Of a stretch of DNA of 64,000 nt, positions 15,991-24,630 are shown piece by piece. The notes beneath the pieces are model-generated. The model worked only from the letters and a program-made list of their open reading frames with translations. It made no database searches and was not told the DNA's origin. The first letter of the stretch is position 1; every line of letters begins with the position of its first letter. Position numbers and translations under genes: made by a program. Source of the stretch: Massiliimalia massiliensis. Lineage in GTDB: Bacteria; Bacillota; Clostridia; Oscillospirales; Ruminococcaceae. The stretch covers positions 248,001-312,000 of the forward strand of contig NZ_FUHT01000003.1 in the NCBI RefSeq assembly GCF_900155615.1, in the 5' to 3' direction.

Positions 15991-16194
15991 ATGAATGTAA
16001 GCTATAAAAAGCTCTGGAAACTTCTTATTGATCGGGACTTAAAAAAGAAAGATCTCGAGCAGATGGCAAATGTGAGCCACTATACAATGAACAAACTTAC
16101 ACATGGCGATAATGTAACAACGGATGTCCTCGGACGAATCTGCAAAGCGCTTGATGTTACTATGGATGATATTATGGAATTTGTCGATGAATAG
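15991..16194 (+). CDS. Cro/C1-type helix-turn-helix regulator
   Basis: The 67-residue protein is a single HTH domain (KKDLEQMANVSHYTMNKLTHGDNVTTDVLGRICKALDVTMDDIMEF), the XRE type with a degenerate second Gly. It sits 62 bases before hsdM with the same orientation, so it likely controls the restriction-modification operon. Confidence 0.88.
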   Translation: MNVSYKKLWKLLIDRDLKKKDLEQMANVSHYTMNKLTHGDNVTTDVLGRICKALDVTMDDIMEFVDE

Positions 16195-16256
16195 AGACGA
16201 TGATTCTAATAGATTAATTATGATATTCTTAAAAGATACAGATGGAGGAGTCATTC

Positions 16257-17762
16257 ATGGCTGAAAAAAATAATGCCAATATTGGTTTTGAAAAACAAAT
16301 TTGGGATGCGGCATGTGTCCTTTGGGGACATATTCCTGCTGCCGATTATAGAAAAGTTATTGTCGGTCTCATCTTCCTACGCTATATTTCCAGCGCATTT
16401 GATAAACGTTATCAAGAGCTATTAGCCGAAGGTGATGGCTTTGAAGATGATCCGGATGCCTACGAAGAAGAAAATATTTTCTTTGTTCCGGAAAAAGCAC
16501 GTTGGTCTACTATTGCTGCCGCCGCACACACTCCGGAAATCGGAACAGTTATTGATGATGCCATGCGAGCCATTGAGGCGGATAATAAAAAATTAAAGAA
16601 TGTTCTTCCGAAGAATTACAGCAATCCAGATCTGGACAAGCGTGTACTTGGTAATGTCGTCGACCTCTTCACAAATATGGATATGAGCGATACTGATGGC
16701 AGCAAAGATCTACTCGGTCGGACTTACGAATATTGTATTGCTCAGTTCGCCGCAGTTGAAGGCCAAAAAGGCGGTGAGTTCTACACTCCATCCAGCGTTG
16801 TTAAGACTCTCGTTTCTATCTTGAAGCCATTTGATAACTGCCGTGTCTATGACCCATGCTGTGGATCTGGTGGTATGTTTGTTCAAAGTGCAAAATTTGT
16901 TCAAGCGCACAGCGGACGTAGAGGCACTGTTGCTGTCTATGGCCAAGAGGCGCAGGCCGATACTTGGAAAATGGCGAAGATGAATATGGCGATTCGCGGC
17001 ATCGATGCTGATTTCGGCGAACATCAGGCGGATACATTTACGCATGACCTTCATCCAACGCTAAAAGCAGACTTCATTTTGGCGAATCCACCTTTTAACT
17101 ATCATCCTTGGAATCAAGAAAAGCTGAAAGATGATCCACGCTGGAAGTATGGTCTGCCTCCTGCCAATAATGCCAACTTTGCATGGATTCAGCACATGAT
17201 CTACCATCTTGCCCCGAATGGAAAAATTGGTCTCGTATTGGCGAATGGGGCGCTCTCGACTCAGTCTGGAGGTGAGGGTGACATTCGCAAAAAGATTATC
17301 GAAGCAGATCTGGTTGAGGGTATTATTGCCTTACCGACACAGCTTTTCTATAGCGTTACAATACCAGTAACCTTGTGGTTCATATCCAAGAATAAAAAGC
17401 AGAAAGGCAAAACACTTTTCATTGATGCTCGTAAGATGGGACATATGGTTGACCGCAAGCATCGTGATTTTACAGATGAAGATATTGAAAAGCTGGCGGA
17501 TACTTTTACAGCATTCCAAGAAGGAAAGCTTGAAGACGAGAAAGGATTCTGCTCTGTTGCTACTCTGCAGGATATTGAAAAACAGGATTATATTCTCACG
17601 CCGGGTCGCTATGTAGGTATTGAGGAAAAAGAGGATGATGGCGAGCCCTTCGAGGAAAAGATGGTGCGTTTGACATCCGAACTCTCTGATATGTTTGCGA
17701 AGTCTCATGAGCTAGAGGACGAAATCCGCAAGAAATTGGGGGCGATCGGGTATGAAATATAA
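16257..17762 (+). CDS. hsdM: Type I restriction-modification methyltransferase subunit
   Basis: The 501-residue protein has an N-terminal HsdM helical domain (WDAACVLWGHIPAADYRKVIVGLIFLRYIS) and a SAM-dependent N6-adenine methyltransferase core. The SAM motif is YDPCCGSGGMFVQ and the catalytic motif is ANPPFNYH. It forms the M2S methylase and M2SR2 restriction complex with HsdS and HsdR. The start at 16257 follows GGAGGAG; an upstream in-frame ATG at 16242 is less likely. The end overlaps hsdS by 11 bases. Confidence 0.95.
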   Translation: MAEKNNANIGFEKQIWDAACVLWGHIPAADYRKVIVGLIFLRYISSAFDKRYQELLAEGDGFEDDPDAYEEENIFFVPEKARWSTIAAAAHTPEIGTVIDDAMRAIEADNKKLKNVLPKNYSNPDLDKRVLGNVVDLFTNMDMSDTDGSKDLLGRTYEYCIAQFAAVEGQKGGEFYTPSSVVKTLVSILKPFDNCRVYDPCCGSGGMFVQSAKFVQAHSGRRGTVAVYGQEAQADTWKMAKMNMAIRGIDADFGEHQADTFTHDLHPTLKADFILANPPFNYHPWNQEKLKDDPRWKYGLPPANNANFAWIQHMIYHLAPNGKIGLVLANGALSTQSGGEGDIRKKIIEADLVEGIIALPTQLFYSVTIPVTLWFISKNKKQKGKTLFIDARKMGHMVDRKHRDFTDEDIEKLADTFTAFQEGKLEDEKGFCSVATLQDIEKQDYILTPGRYVGIEEKEDDGEPFEEKMVRLTSELSDMFAKSHELEDEIRKKLGAIGYEI

Positions 17763-18888
17763 ATTAGGCGATATTTGCTCCTATGCCAAGGAAAAAGTTG
17801 AGGTATTAAGCCTAACAGATACAACTTACATCTCCACAGAAAATATGCTACCTAATAGAGGCGGAGTTGATGTCGCATCTTCGTTACCAAGCGTCGTTCA
17901 GACGCAAGCATATCGAAAAAACGATGTTTTAGTATCAAACATCAGACCATACTTTAAGAAGATTTGGTTTGCTGAATATGACGGCGGCTGCTCTAATGAT
18001 GTCTTAGTTCTTAGAGCAAAAGAAGATATGGATGCCAAATTCCTTTATTATGTGCTCGCAGACGACGCTTTCTTTGAGTATTCGACTGCTACATCGAAAG
18101 GCACAAAAATGCCCCGTGGCGATAAAACTGCAATCATGCAATATGAGGTACCTGCGTTTGATTTATCAACGCAACAGAAAATTGCAGGAATTTTATCTGA
18201 TATAGATGCCAAGATTGCATTAAATAAGAAGATAAACAAGAATTTACTTCAGCAAGCACAGAATATTTTCGCCCAAGAGTTCCTCTCGCTCGACAGCATC
18301 CCGGATGGCTGGCAAGAAAGCTCTCTCCTTGGTATTGCAGATTACCTAAATGGACTCGCCATGCAGAAATACCGTCCAAAGGATGATGAGCAAGGTCTAC
18401 CTGTTCTTAAAATCAAGGAACTGCGCCAAGGTTTCTGCGATTCAAATAGCGAATTATGCTCGCCTTCAATCAAGCCTGAGTACATTGTCCATGATGGCGA
18501 CGTAATATTCTCATGGTCAGGCAGCCTCCTTGTTGACCTTTGGTGTGGAGGGACTTGCGGATTGAATCAGCATTTATTCAAAGTCACATCCTCCTCTTAC
18601 GATAAATGGTTCTATTACGCATGGACAAACCACCACTTGCAAAAGTTCGCGGCTATCGCTGCAGACATGGCTACGACAATGGGACATATCAAGCGTGAAG
18701 AACTAGCAAAAGCTGAAGTGCTGATTCCCCCACATTCCGACTATGACCGAATAGGTGGTATGCTTACTCCTCTGTACGACCTTGTTATTGCGAATCATAT
18801 AGAGAACCGTGAACTTGCATCCCTTCGCGATGAGTTACTCCCTCAGCTTATGTCAGGACATCTTGATGTTTCGGAGGTGCCTTTATGA
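17752..18888 (+). CDS. hsdS: Type I restriction-modification specificity subunit (expressed copy)
   Basis: The 378-residue protein has the two-TRD layout. TRD1 spans about 1-150, a central conserved helix (QQKIAGILSDIDAKIALNKKINKNLLQQAQ) spans about 142-175, TRD2 about 185-340, and the end is ELASLRDELLPQLMSGHLDVSEVPL. It sets the DNA sequence recognised by the enzyme. A 14-bp recombination core (18233-18246) lies in the central helix at codons encoding NKNL, so the 3' half can be swapped with silent halves downstream. It overlaps hsdM and, by 4 bases, a small cysteine-rich gene. Confidence 0.93.
   Translation: MKYKLGDICSYAKEKVEVLSLTDTTYISTENMLPNRGGVDVASSLPSVVQTQAYRKNDVLVSNIRPYFKKIWFAEYDGGCSNDVLVLRAKEDMDAKFLYYVLADDAFFEYSTATSKGTKMPRGDKTAIMQYEVPAFDLSTQQKIAGILSDIDAKIALNKKINKNLLQQAQNIFAQEFLSLDSIPDGWQESSLLGIADYLNGLAMQKYRPKDDEQGLPVLKIKELRQGFCDSNSELCSPSIKPEYIVHDGDVIFSWSGSLLVDLWCGGTCGLNQHLFKVTSSSYDKWFYYAWTNHHLQKFAAIAADMATTMGHIKREELAKAEVLIPPHSDYDRIGGMLTPLYDLVIANHIENRELASLRDELLPQLMSGHLDVSEVPL
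18233..18246 (+). repeat. Recombination core site 1 (in hsdS)
   Basis: TAAACAAGAATTTA, direct orientation. It matches sites at 19097, 20703 and 21346 exactly over 14 bases. Confidence 0.75.
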
Positions 18889-19061
18889 ATGAAAAGGAAC
18901 TGAGGGTTCCCTTTAATGCACCTCTTAACGAGGTGGACACCGAATTACAGACCTATGGTTGCCGTCAAAATAATCCTGATATCTGCGGGAATAATGGGCT
19001 TACTGGTGTTTGCGCCTTTGTAAGCAAGGATGGAATTTGTAGAAAGCCATCTCGTGCATGA
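18885..19061 (+). CDS. Cysteine-rich small protein following hsdS
   Basis: This 58-residue frame starts ATGA-overlapped with the hsdS stop. It has four cysteines (TYGC, DICGNNG, GVCAF, GICRKPSRA) in a spacing that suggests a small zinc site. The stop is TGA (19059-19061); the same frame then continues with KKQYQKLKG before TAA at 19091. From memory of similar proteins a Trp is expected at the TGA, so this may be a Trp-to-stop truncation of about 10 residues. I cannot confirm that without an alignment. Function unknown. Confidence 0.65.
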   Translation: MNEKELRVPFNAPLNEVDTELQTYGCRQNNPDICGNNGLTGVCAFVSKDGICRKPSRA

Positions 19062-19096
19062 AAAAAGCAGTACCAGAAGCTCAAAGGTTAAGCCGC

Positions 19097-19110
19097 TAAA
19101 TTCTTGTTTA
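19097..19110 (-). repeat. Recombination core site 2 (inverted, non-coding)
   Basis: TAAATTCTTGTTTA, the inverse of site 1. Read leftward, it continues GCGGCTTAA, which would give codons N-L-A-A-stop if joined to an hsdS 5' half. Outside any hsdS frame, its exact conservation argues for a recombination site. Confidence 0.72.
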
Positions 19111-19111
19111 A

Positions 19112-19134
19112 AACTCTCATCAACGGCGAGAGTT
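19112..19134 (+). other. Small hairpin before the recombinase gene
   Basis: AACTCTC and GAGAGTT arms enclose about 9 bases. No T-run follows; it may limit read-through into the recombinase gene. Confidence 0.35.
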
Positions 19135-19196
19135 AGCCATTTGAACAGCCGTTGGCGTCGTTCTCTGGAATAATCATTATGAAGGAGGATGACGAG

Positions 19197-20180
19197 ATGA
19201 AAGAAGAAATCGTCAGCGAGGTTGTGCAGCAAATGCTTCCCTTCCTCGATAATTTTGGAGTAAAAAAGCTACAAGAAGTGCTGGAGCATACACTATTTTA
19301 TTATGAGGTTACAGCATCTGAAATCGAACAGGAGGACGACAGCGAAAGCCTGATTAAGGCATTCCTATCCGCAAAGCGAATAGAAGGATGTTCCGAGAAG
19401 ACGCTGAAATACTATCAGACTACCATTGACGCCATGCGTTCGGGGATTAGAAAAAGTTTGCGCCGAATTACTACGGAGGACTTGCGTAATTATTTGACGA
19501 CATATCAGGAACGAAAGAACCTAAGCCGTGTAACTGTGGATAATGTGCGCCGGATACTGTCGAGCCTGTTTGCCTGGCTTGAAGATGAAGATTATATCTT
19601 AAAAAGCCCGGTTCGCAGAATACATAAGGTCAAAACAGCTACCAGCATCAAAGAAACTTATACCGATGAATCTTTGGAACTGATGCGGGATGGATGTACG
19701 GAATTACGCGATTTGGCGATGATAGATATGCTCGCCTCGACCGGAATGCGTGTGGGAGAAATGGTTCTACTGAATCGTGAGGACATTAACTTTACAGATC
19801 GAGAATGCGTTGTGTTCGGAAAAGGCGACAAGGAACGTGTGGTATATTTTGATGCGAGAACAAAAATCCACCTACAGAACTACTTGGAAAGCCGTTCAGA
19901 TTCTTGCCCCGCTCTCTTTGTTTCTTTACGAGCTCCGCATGAGCGATTAAATATCGGCGGCGTTGAGGTTCGGCTTAGGGAGCTTGGGCAGAAGCTGGGC
20001 ATCCAAAAGGTGCATCCACACAAGTTCCGTCGGACATTAGCAACGATGGCGATAGATAAAGGAATGCCTATTGAGCAATTGCAGCGACTATTGGGGCATA
20101 GTAAAATAGACACAACCTTACAGTATGCAATGGTTAAACAGAGTAACGTTAAGTTGGCGCACAAGAAATACATAGGATAG
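19197..20180 (+). CDS. Tyrosine recombinase of the hsdS inversion system
   Basis: The 327-residue protein has a SAM-like N-terminal DNA-binding domain (SLIKAFLSAKRIEGCSEKTLKYYQTTIDAM) and a XerC/D-like catalytic domain. The active residues are the Arg in ASTGMRVGEM, HPHKFRRT (H-x-x-R) and LGHSKIDTTLQYAMV (His and Tyr nucleophile). I chose the ATG at 19197 because GAAGGAGG precedes it; the frame opens earlier with a TTG at 19152. Lying between hsdS halves and flanked by inverted cores, it most likely flips hsdS segments. Confidence 0.92.
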   Translation: MKEEIVSEVVQQMLPFLDNFGVKKLQEVLEHTLFYYEVTASEIEQEDDSESLIKAFLSAKRIEGCSEKTLKYYQTTIDAMRSGIRKSLRRITTEDLRNYLTTYQERKNLSRVTVDNVRRILSSLFAWLEDEDYILKSPVRRIHKVKTATSIKETYTDESLELMRDGCTELRDLAMIDMLASTGMRVGEMVLLNREDINFTDRECVVFGKGDKERVVYFDARTKIHLQNYLESRSDSCPALFVSLRAPHERLNIGGVEVRLRELGQKLGIQKVHPHKFRRTLATMAIDKGMPIEQLQRLLGHSKIDTTLQYAMVKQSNVKLAHKKYIG

Positions 20181-20191
20181 AGAGGGTTAAA

Positions 20192-20725
20192 ATGACTGGT
20201 TGGACATCAAGAAAACTGAAAGATATAGCAGATTTCAATCCGAAGGAATCAATTACAAAAGGAGCGATTGCTAAGAAAATTGCCATGGACAAGCTACAGC
20301 CGTTCTGCCGAGATATACCAGAATATGAGTTTGAATCATTTTCTGGTGGCACGAAGTTTCGCAATGGAGACACGATTATGGCTAGAATTACTCCTTGCTT
20401 AGAGAATGGAAAAACTGCGAAAGTGAATATTCTTGATGACGGGGAGGTCGGCTTCGGCTCTACCGAGTATATTGTGTTCCGCGCTAAGGATGGCGTGGAT
20501 GAAGACTTTGTTTATTATCTTGTTTGTAGCCCTCTGGTTCGTGATCCTGCAATAAAGTCGATGGTAGGATCATCTGGCAGACAGCGGGTACAGACGAGTG
20601 TGGTTCAGAATTTGGATATCATGATTCCGCCTTATGATGAACAGAAACGTATATCCGGAGTCTTAAAGTCGCTGGATGATAAGATAGCTGCAAATGCAGA
20701 GATAAACAAGAATTTAGCGGTTTAA
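20192..20725 (+). CDS. Silent hsdS 5' half (TRD1 variant)
   Basis: The 177-residue protein is a single target-recognition domain (MTGWTSRKLKDIADFNP onward) plus the central conserved helix (PPYDEQKRISGVLKSLDDKIAANAEINKNLAV). It stops immediately after the recombination core, whereas a full HsdS continues. It has an AGAGAGGG site and could be translated as a half-subunit. Inversion between sites 3 and 4 would join it to the convergent half to give a subunit of about 380 residues, close to the 378 of the expressed copy. Confidence 0.88.
   Translation: MTGWTSRKLKDIADFNPKESITKGAIAKKIAMDKLQPFCRDIPEYEFESFSGGTKFRNGDTIMARITPCLENGKTAKVNILDDGEVGFGSTEYIVFRAKDGVDEDFVYYLVCSPLVRDPAIKSMVGSSGRQRVQTSVVQNLDIMIPPYDEQKRISGVLKSLDDKIAANAEINKNLAV
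20703..20716 (+). repeat. Recombination core site 3
   Basis: TAAACAAGAATTTA followed by GCGGTTTAA, giving N-L-A-V-stop. It shares 18 bases with site 2 in inverted orientation. Confidence 0.75.
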
Positions 20726-21315
20726 ATCTCAATGTCGGAAACATCAAGCTCACCTGACATAAGTTTAGACAATAACGAATCACGAAGTTGCTCTAAACGA
20801 CAGATTTCATCGTAATTGTTGCGAATAGCGGCATCCATTGGAGCAACTAACGCCTCAAACTCATCAAGCTTTTCACTTGATGGTATGAGGAGAGGCATTT
20901 CGTTTAGCGAATTTCTGTTAATTGACCCAAACACAGTACCCTCTCCATTAAAAACATCCAACTGCTTTTTGAGAGAAAACATTGTGTATAGCACGAAAGA
21001 CTGATGATTATTCTTTGAATGAATAGTGGCAAGTCCTCGACCGATACAACAATCGGTATGAGCCACATTTAGGTCGCCTACAGGTGCTCGAACACTCATT
21101 AAAGTGTCATTAGCACAAGCCATTCGCTTCGGTTCTGTTGTATAAAGGCGAACAGTTGGAAATCTGAAACCAAATTCAGCTCGACCTTGGAAGAAAATTG
21201 TACCATTACCATCTTCGTTATAGCTGCTTCCGTTTGGGGACTGTCCCATTGTAATATCGGCTATATCGCTCAGTGTGCCTTCTGTCCAATCTGAGCTTGC
21301 GTTATCAATAAACAT
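20722..21315 (-). CDS. Silent hsdS 3' half (TRD2 variant), inverted
   Basis: The leftward frame encodes a target-recognition domain (SSDWTEGTLSDIADITMGQSP onward) and the C-terminal HsdS helix (EICRLEQLRDSLLSKLMSGELDVSDIEI). The frame stays open upstream of the listed ATG through QQAQAIYQQ to the NKNL codons at site 4 (to about 21361), so it is a headless 3' half, not a normal gene. Its stop and that of the 5' half share the TTTAAA at 20721-20726. Confidence 0.85.
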   Translation of the reverse strand: MFIDNASSDWTEGTLSDIADITMGQSPNGSSYNEDGNGTIFFQGRAEFGFRFPTVRLYTTEPKRMACANDTLMSVRAPVGDLNVAHTDCCIGRGLATIHSKNNHQSFVLYTMFSLKKQLDVFNGEGTVFGSINRNSLNEMPLLIPSSEKLDEFEALVAPMDAAIRNNYDEICRLEQLRDSLLSKLMSGELDVSDIEI

Positions 21316-21345
21316 CTGCTGATATATTGCCTGAGCTTGCTGCTC

Positions 21346-21359
21346 TAAATTCTTGTTTA
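21346..21359 (-). repeat. Recombination core site 4
   Basis: TAAATTCTTGTTTA, inverted relative to sites 1 and 3 and in frame with the silent 3' half (codons for NKNL). Confidence 0.75.
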
Positions 21360-21411
21360 ATAGACCGAACCTTATGAATGGGGTAAAATATACGCAAAGG
21401 AGCGAAATATT

Positions 21412-24400
21412 ATGCCTGGTTATACAGAGGCGGATTATGAGAATTCCGTCATAGAATTATTCCAAAATATGGGCTATCAACATTTGTATGGCCCAGATAT
21501 TGAACGTGATCTCCACAATCCTCTTTACGAAGAAGTATTAGAGGATGCTTTGTCGCGCTTAAATCCAACACTGCCGCAGGATGCGCTCATTGAGGCTCTT
21601 AATAAGCTGAAGAATATTGAAAATGATTCGCTCGTCCAGAAAAACTCTGTCTTTATGGACTATCTTCAAAACGGTATTCCGGTTAGATATTTTGTTAATG
21701 GCGCTGAGCGTTCTGCTGTCGTATATCTTGTAGATTATGCGAACCCCGACAATAACTCTTTCATTGTGGCTAACCAATGGACATTTATTGAAAACAGCAA
21801 TAAGCGCCCGGATGTTTTGCTCTTCTTGAATGGTATTCCTGTGGTTATTGTGGAGCTGAAATCTCCGTCGCGAGAAGAAACCGACGCAAGTGAAGCGTAT
21901 TTGCAGCTTCAAAACTACAAGCATGAGATTCCGTCTATGTTCGTCTATAATGCGATCTGCGTTATAAGCGACCATTTAATGTCAAAAGCTGGAACCATCA
22001 CTTCTGGCGAAGACCGTTTTATGGAATGGAAAACCGTAGACGGAAATTACGAGAACACGCAGTATGCCCAGTTTGATACTTTCTTTGAAGGAATGTTTCA
22101 GAGAGAGCGGCTGCTGGACATCATAAGAAACTTTATCTGTTTCTCTAATGAAGGCGTAAATGTCTTTAAGATTCTGGCAGGATATCACCAGTATTTCGCC
22201 GTAAATAAAGCCATTGCCTCCACTAAGAAAGCATCCGCCGATGGCGGTGATGGTAAGGGTGGCGTATTTTGGCATACACAAGGCAGTGGCAAATCTCTGT
22301 CGATGGTTTTCTATGCCCATCTTTTGCAGAAAACATTGAATAGCCCGACTATTGTAGTTCTGACTGACCGTAATGACCTTGATGATCAACTTTATGGTCA
22401 ATTTGCAAAATGTAAGGAATTTCTGCGTCAGGAACCGATGCATGCTGAAAGTCGCGAGCATCTAAAAACATTGCTCGCCGGACGTCAGGCGAATGGTATT
22501 ATCTTTACAACGATGCAGAAGTTTGAGGAATCTCAAGAACCGCTTTCTGAACGTAAGAATATTATCGTGATGGCAGACGAGGCGCATCGTGGCCAGTATG
22601 GATTAACAGAAAAGATTAAGATTACAACCAACGAGGAAGGCGAGGAAATCGCCAAGCGTGTAGTAGGTACGGCACGTATTATTCGTAATAGCCTTCCGAA
22701 TGCTACATATATTGGCTTTACAGGTACTCCGATTTCCTCTAAAGACCGCAGTACCCGTGAAGTCTTTGGTGATTATATTGATGTCTACGATATGACTCAG
22801 GCTGTCGAGGATGGCGCAACCCGCCCGGTGTATTATGAAAGCCGTGTTATTAAGCTGAATCTTGATGCTGATACTTTGAAGCTGATTGATACAGAATATG
22901 AAATCATGGCAAATAACGCCGATCCGTCCGTTGTGGAACGTAGTAAGCGTGAGCTAGGCCAAATGGAGGCGATTCTTGGCAACGACAACACGATAAACTC
23001 GCTTGTAAATGATATCCTTGATCATTATGAGAATTACCGCGAGAATCTCTTGACCGGAAAGGCGATGATTGTAGCTTATTCTCGGGCAATTGCCATGAAA
23101 ATCTATAATCGCATTCTGGAACTCCGTCCGAGCTGGACTGAAAAAGTCGGTGTCGTGATGACCGAAAGCAATAAAGATCCGGAAGAATGGCGCAAGATTA
23201 TCGGAAATAAACGCCACAAAGATCACTTGGCGAAGCTCTTTAAAGACAACAATAGCCCAATGAAGATTGCTATTGTGGTAGATATGTGGCTTACTGGATT
23301 TGATGTTCCGTCGCTTGCTACGATGTATGTTTACAAGCCAATGTCCGGACATAATCTCATGCAAGCTATCGCACGTGTAAACCGTGTATTCAAAGATAAG
23401 GAAGGTGGCTTGGTCGTAGACTATGTCGGAATTGCTTCTGCTCTCAAACAAGCAATGAATGATTATACGGCACGAGATAAAAAGAACTATGGCGACACTG
23501 ATGTTGCAAAGGTCGCATACCCGAAATTCCTCGAGAAGCTCTCCATTTGTCGAGATTTGTTCTATGGGTATGATTATTCCAAGTTTAAGACTGGCACAGA
23601 CCTTGAGCGTGCAAAGGCTATCAGCGGTGCGGTCAACTTTATTGTTGATGTTCGAAATGAGAAAAAGAGAGAAGGCTTTATCCGTGAAGCTTTATTACTC
23701 CATCAAGCTTTATCGCTCTGTTCTTCCCTGGTGAACGAGGATGACCGCTTTGAGGCTGCATTCTTCGAGTCAGTCCGGGTACTTGTTCTAAGGCTGTCAA
23801 ATACTGGCGGGGAGAAGAAAATTTCATTGCCGGAAATGAATAGGCGCATCAATGAACTTCTCAAGCAAAGTATCAAGAGCGATGGAGTTATAAATCTATT
23901 TACCGATGTGGGCGGAGAGTTTAATCTTTTTGATCCGCAGTTCCTTGAAGAAATTGCGAAAATGAAAGAAAAAAACCTTGCTGTTGAGCTCTTGAAGAAA
24001 TTGATAGCGGAACAGGTCTCAATTTATCGCCGGACAAATGTCGTCAAGTCGGAAAAGTTTAGTGAGATTATTCAGAGAATGATGAAAGCCTACTTGAATG
24101 GCATGCTGACAAACGAAGAAGTTATTCAGGAACTCTTGAATCTAGCCCATCAGATTGCCGCTTCTCAGGAGGAAGGCGAAAATCTCGGACTTACCGCAGA
24201 TGAACTTGCTTTTTATGATGCTCTGACGAAGCCTCGTGCCATTAAAGATTTCTACGAAAACGATGAGCTTATTGCTATCACAAAGGAGCTCACAGAAACG
24301 CTTAGAAAGAATAGGACGATTGATTGGCAAAAGCGAGATTCAGCCAGAGCTAAGATGCGTATGCTGATTAAGAAACTTCTGAAAAAGCACAAGTATCCGC

Positions 24401-24579
24401 CAGAAGGCATGGACGATGCGCTTAAGACTGTAATGTTACAGTGTGAGCTTTGGACGGATAATGTAATGGATACTGAGGATGTCGCCAAAAAAGTCATTCC
24501 TTATGAGAATTCTTACCACGACGAGGAGCTTTCCATGGTTGCCGAAGAACGTGCTCCATACGGAAAGAGAAATGATTAG
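21412..24579 (+). CDS. hsdR: Type I restriction endonuclease and translocase subunit
   Basis: The 1055-residue protein has an N-terminal PD-(D/E)xK nuclease (RPDVLLFLNGIPVVIVELKSPS), then a superfamily 2 motor with Walker A FWHTQGSGKSLSMVF, the DEAH box VMADEAHRGQYG, GFTGTPI and the motif VI region MQAIARVNRVFKD. A helical C-terminal domain follows. The length is normal for HsdR. It needs HsdM and HsdS for cutting at a distance from unmodified sites. CAAAGGAGCG precedes the ATG. It lies after the invertible segment. Confidence 0.95.
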   Translation: MPGYTEADYENSVIELFQNMGYQHLYGPDIERDLHNPLYEEVLEDALSRLNPTLPQDALIEALNKLKNIENDSLVQKNSVFMDYLQNGIPVRYFVNGAERSAVVYLVDYANPDNNSFIVANQWTFIENSNKRPDVLLFLNGIPVVIVELKSPSREETDASEAYLQLQNYKHEIPSMFVYNAICVISDHLMSKAGTITSGEDRFMEWKTVDGNYENTQYAQFDTFFEGMFQRERLLDIIRNFICFSNEGVNVFKILAGYHQYFAVNKAIASTKKASADGGDGKGGVFWHTQGSGKSLSMVFYAHLLQKTLNSPTIVVLTDRNDLDDQLYGQFAKCKEFLRQEPMHAESREHLKTLLAGRQANGIIFTTMQKFEESQEPLSERKNIIVMADEAHRGQYGLTEKIKITTNEEGEEIAKRVVGTARIIRNSLPNATYIGFTGTPISSKDRSTREVFGDYIDVYDMTQAVEDGATRPVYYESRVIKLNLDADTLKLIDTEYEIMANNADPSVVERSKRELGQMEAILGNDNTINSLVNDILDHYENYRENLLTGKAMIVAYSRAIAMKIYNRILELRPSWTEKVGVVMTESNKDPEEWRKIIGNKRHKDHLAKLFKDNNSPMKIAIVVDMWLTGFDVPSLATMYVYKPMSGHNLMQAIARVNRVFKDKEGGLVVDYVGIASALKQAMNDYTARDKKNYGDTDVAKVAYPKFLEKLSICRDLFYGYDYSKFKTGTDLERAKAISGAVNFIVDVRNEKKREGFIREALLLHQALSLCSSLVNEDDRFEAAFFESVRVLVLRLSNTGGEKKISLPEMNRRINELLKQSIKSDGVINLFTDVGGEFNLFDPQFLEEIAKMKEKNLAVELLKKLIAEQVSIYRRTNVVKSEKFSEIIQRMMKAYLNGMLTNEEVIQELLNLAHQIAASQEEGENLGLTADELAFYDALTKPRAIKDFYENDELIAITKELTETLRKNRTIDWQKRDSARAKMRMLIKKLLKKHKYPPEGMDDALKTVMLQCELWTDNVMDTEDVAKKVIPYENSYHDEELSMVAEERAPYGKRND

Positions 24580-24630
24580 AGATGTGGCCCGTTTAATACT
24601 GATTCTTGTTGAGTGAGAGGTTATGATTAT

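Noticed and set aside
18233-21359. Repeated 14-bp sequences considered as a CRISPR or simple conserved-codon effect
   Set aside because: Only four copies, in mixed orientation with kilobase spacing, rule out CRISPR. Codon conservation alone does not explain site 2, which is outside any hsdS frame.
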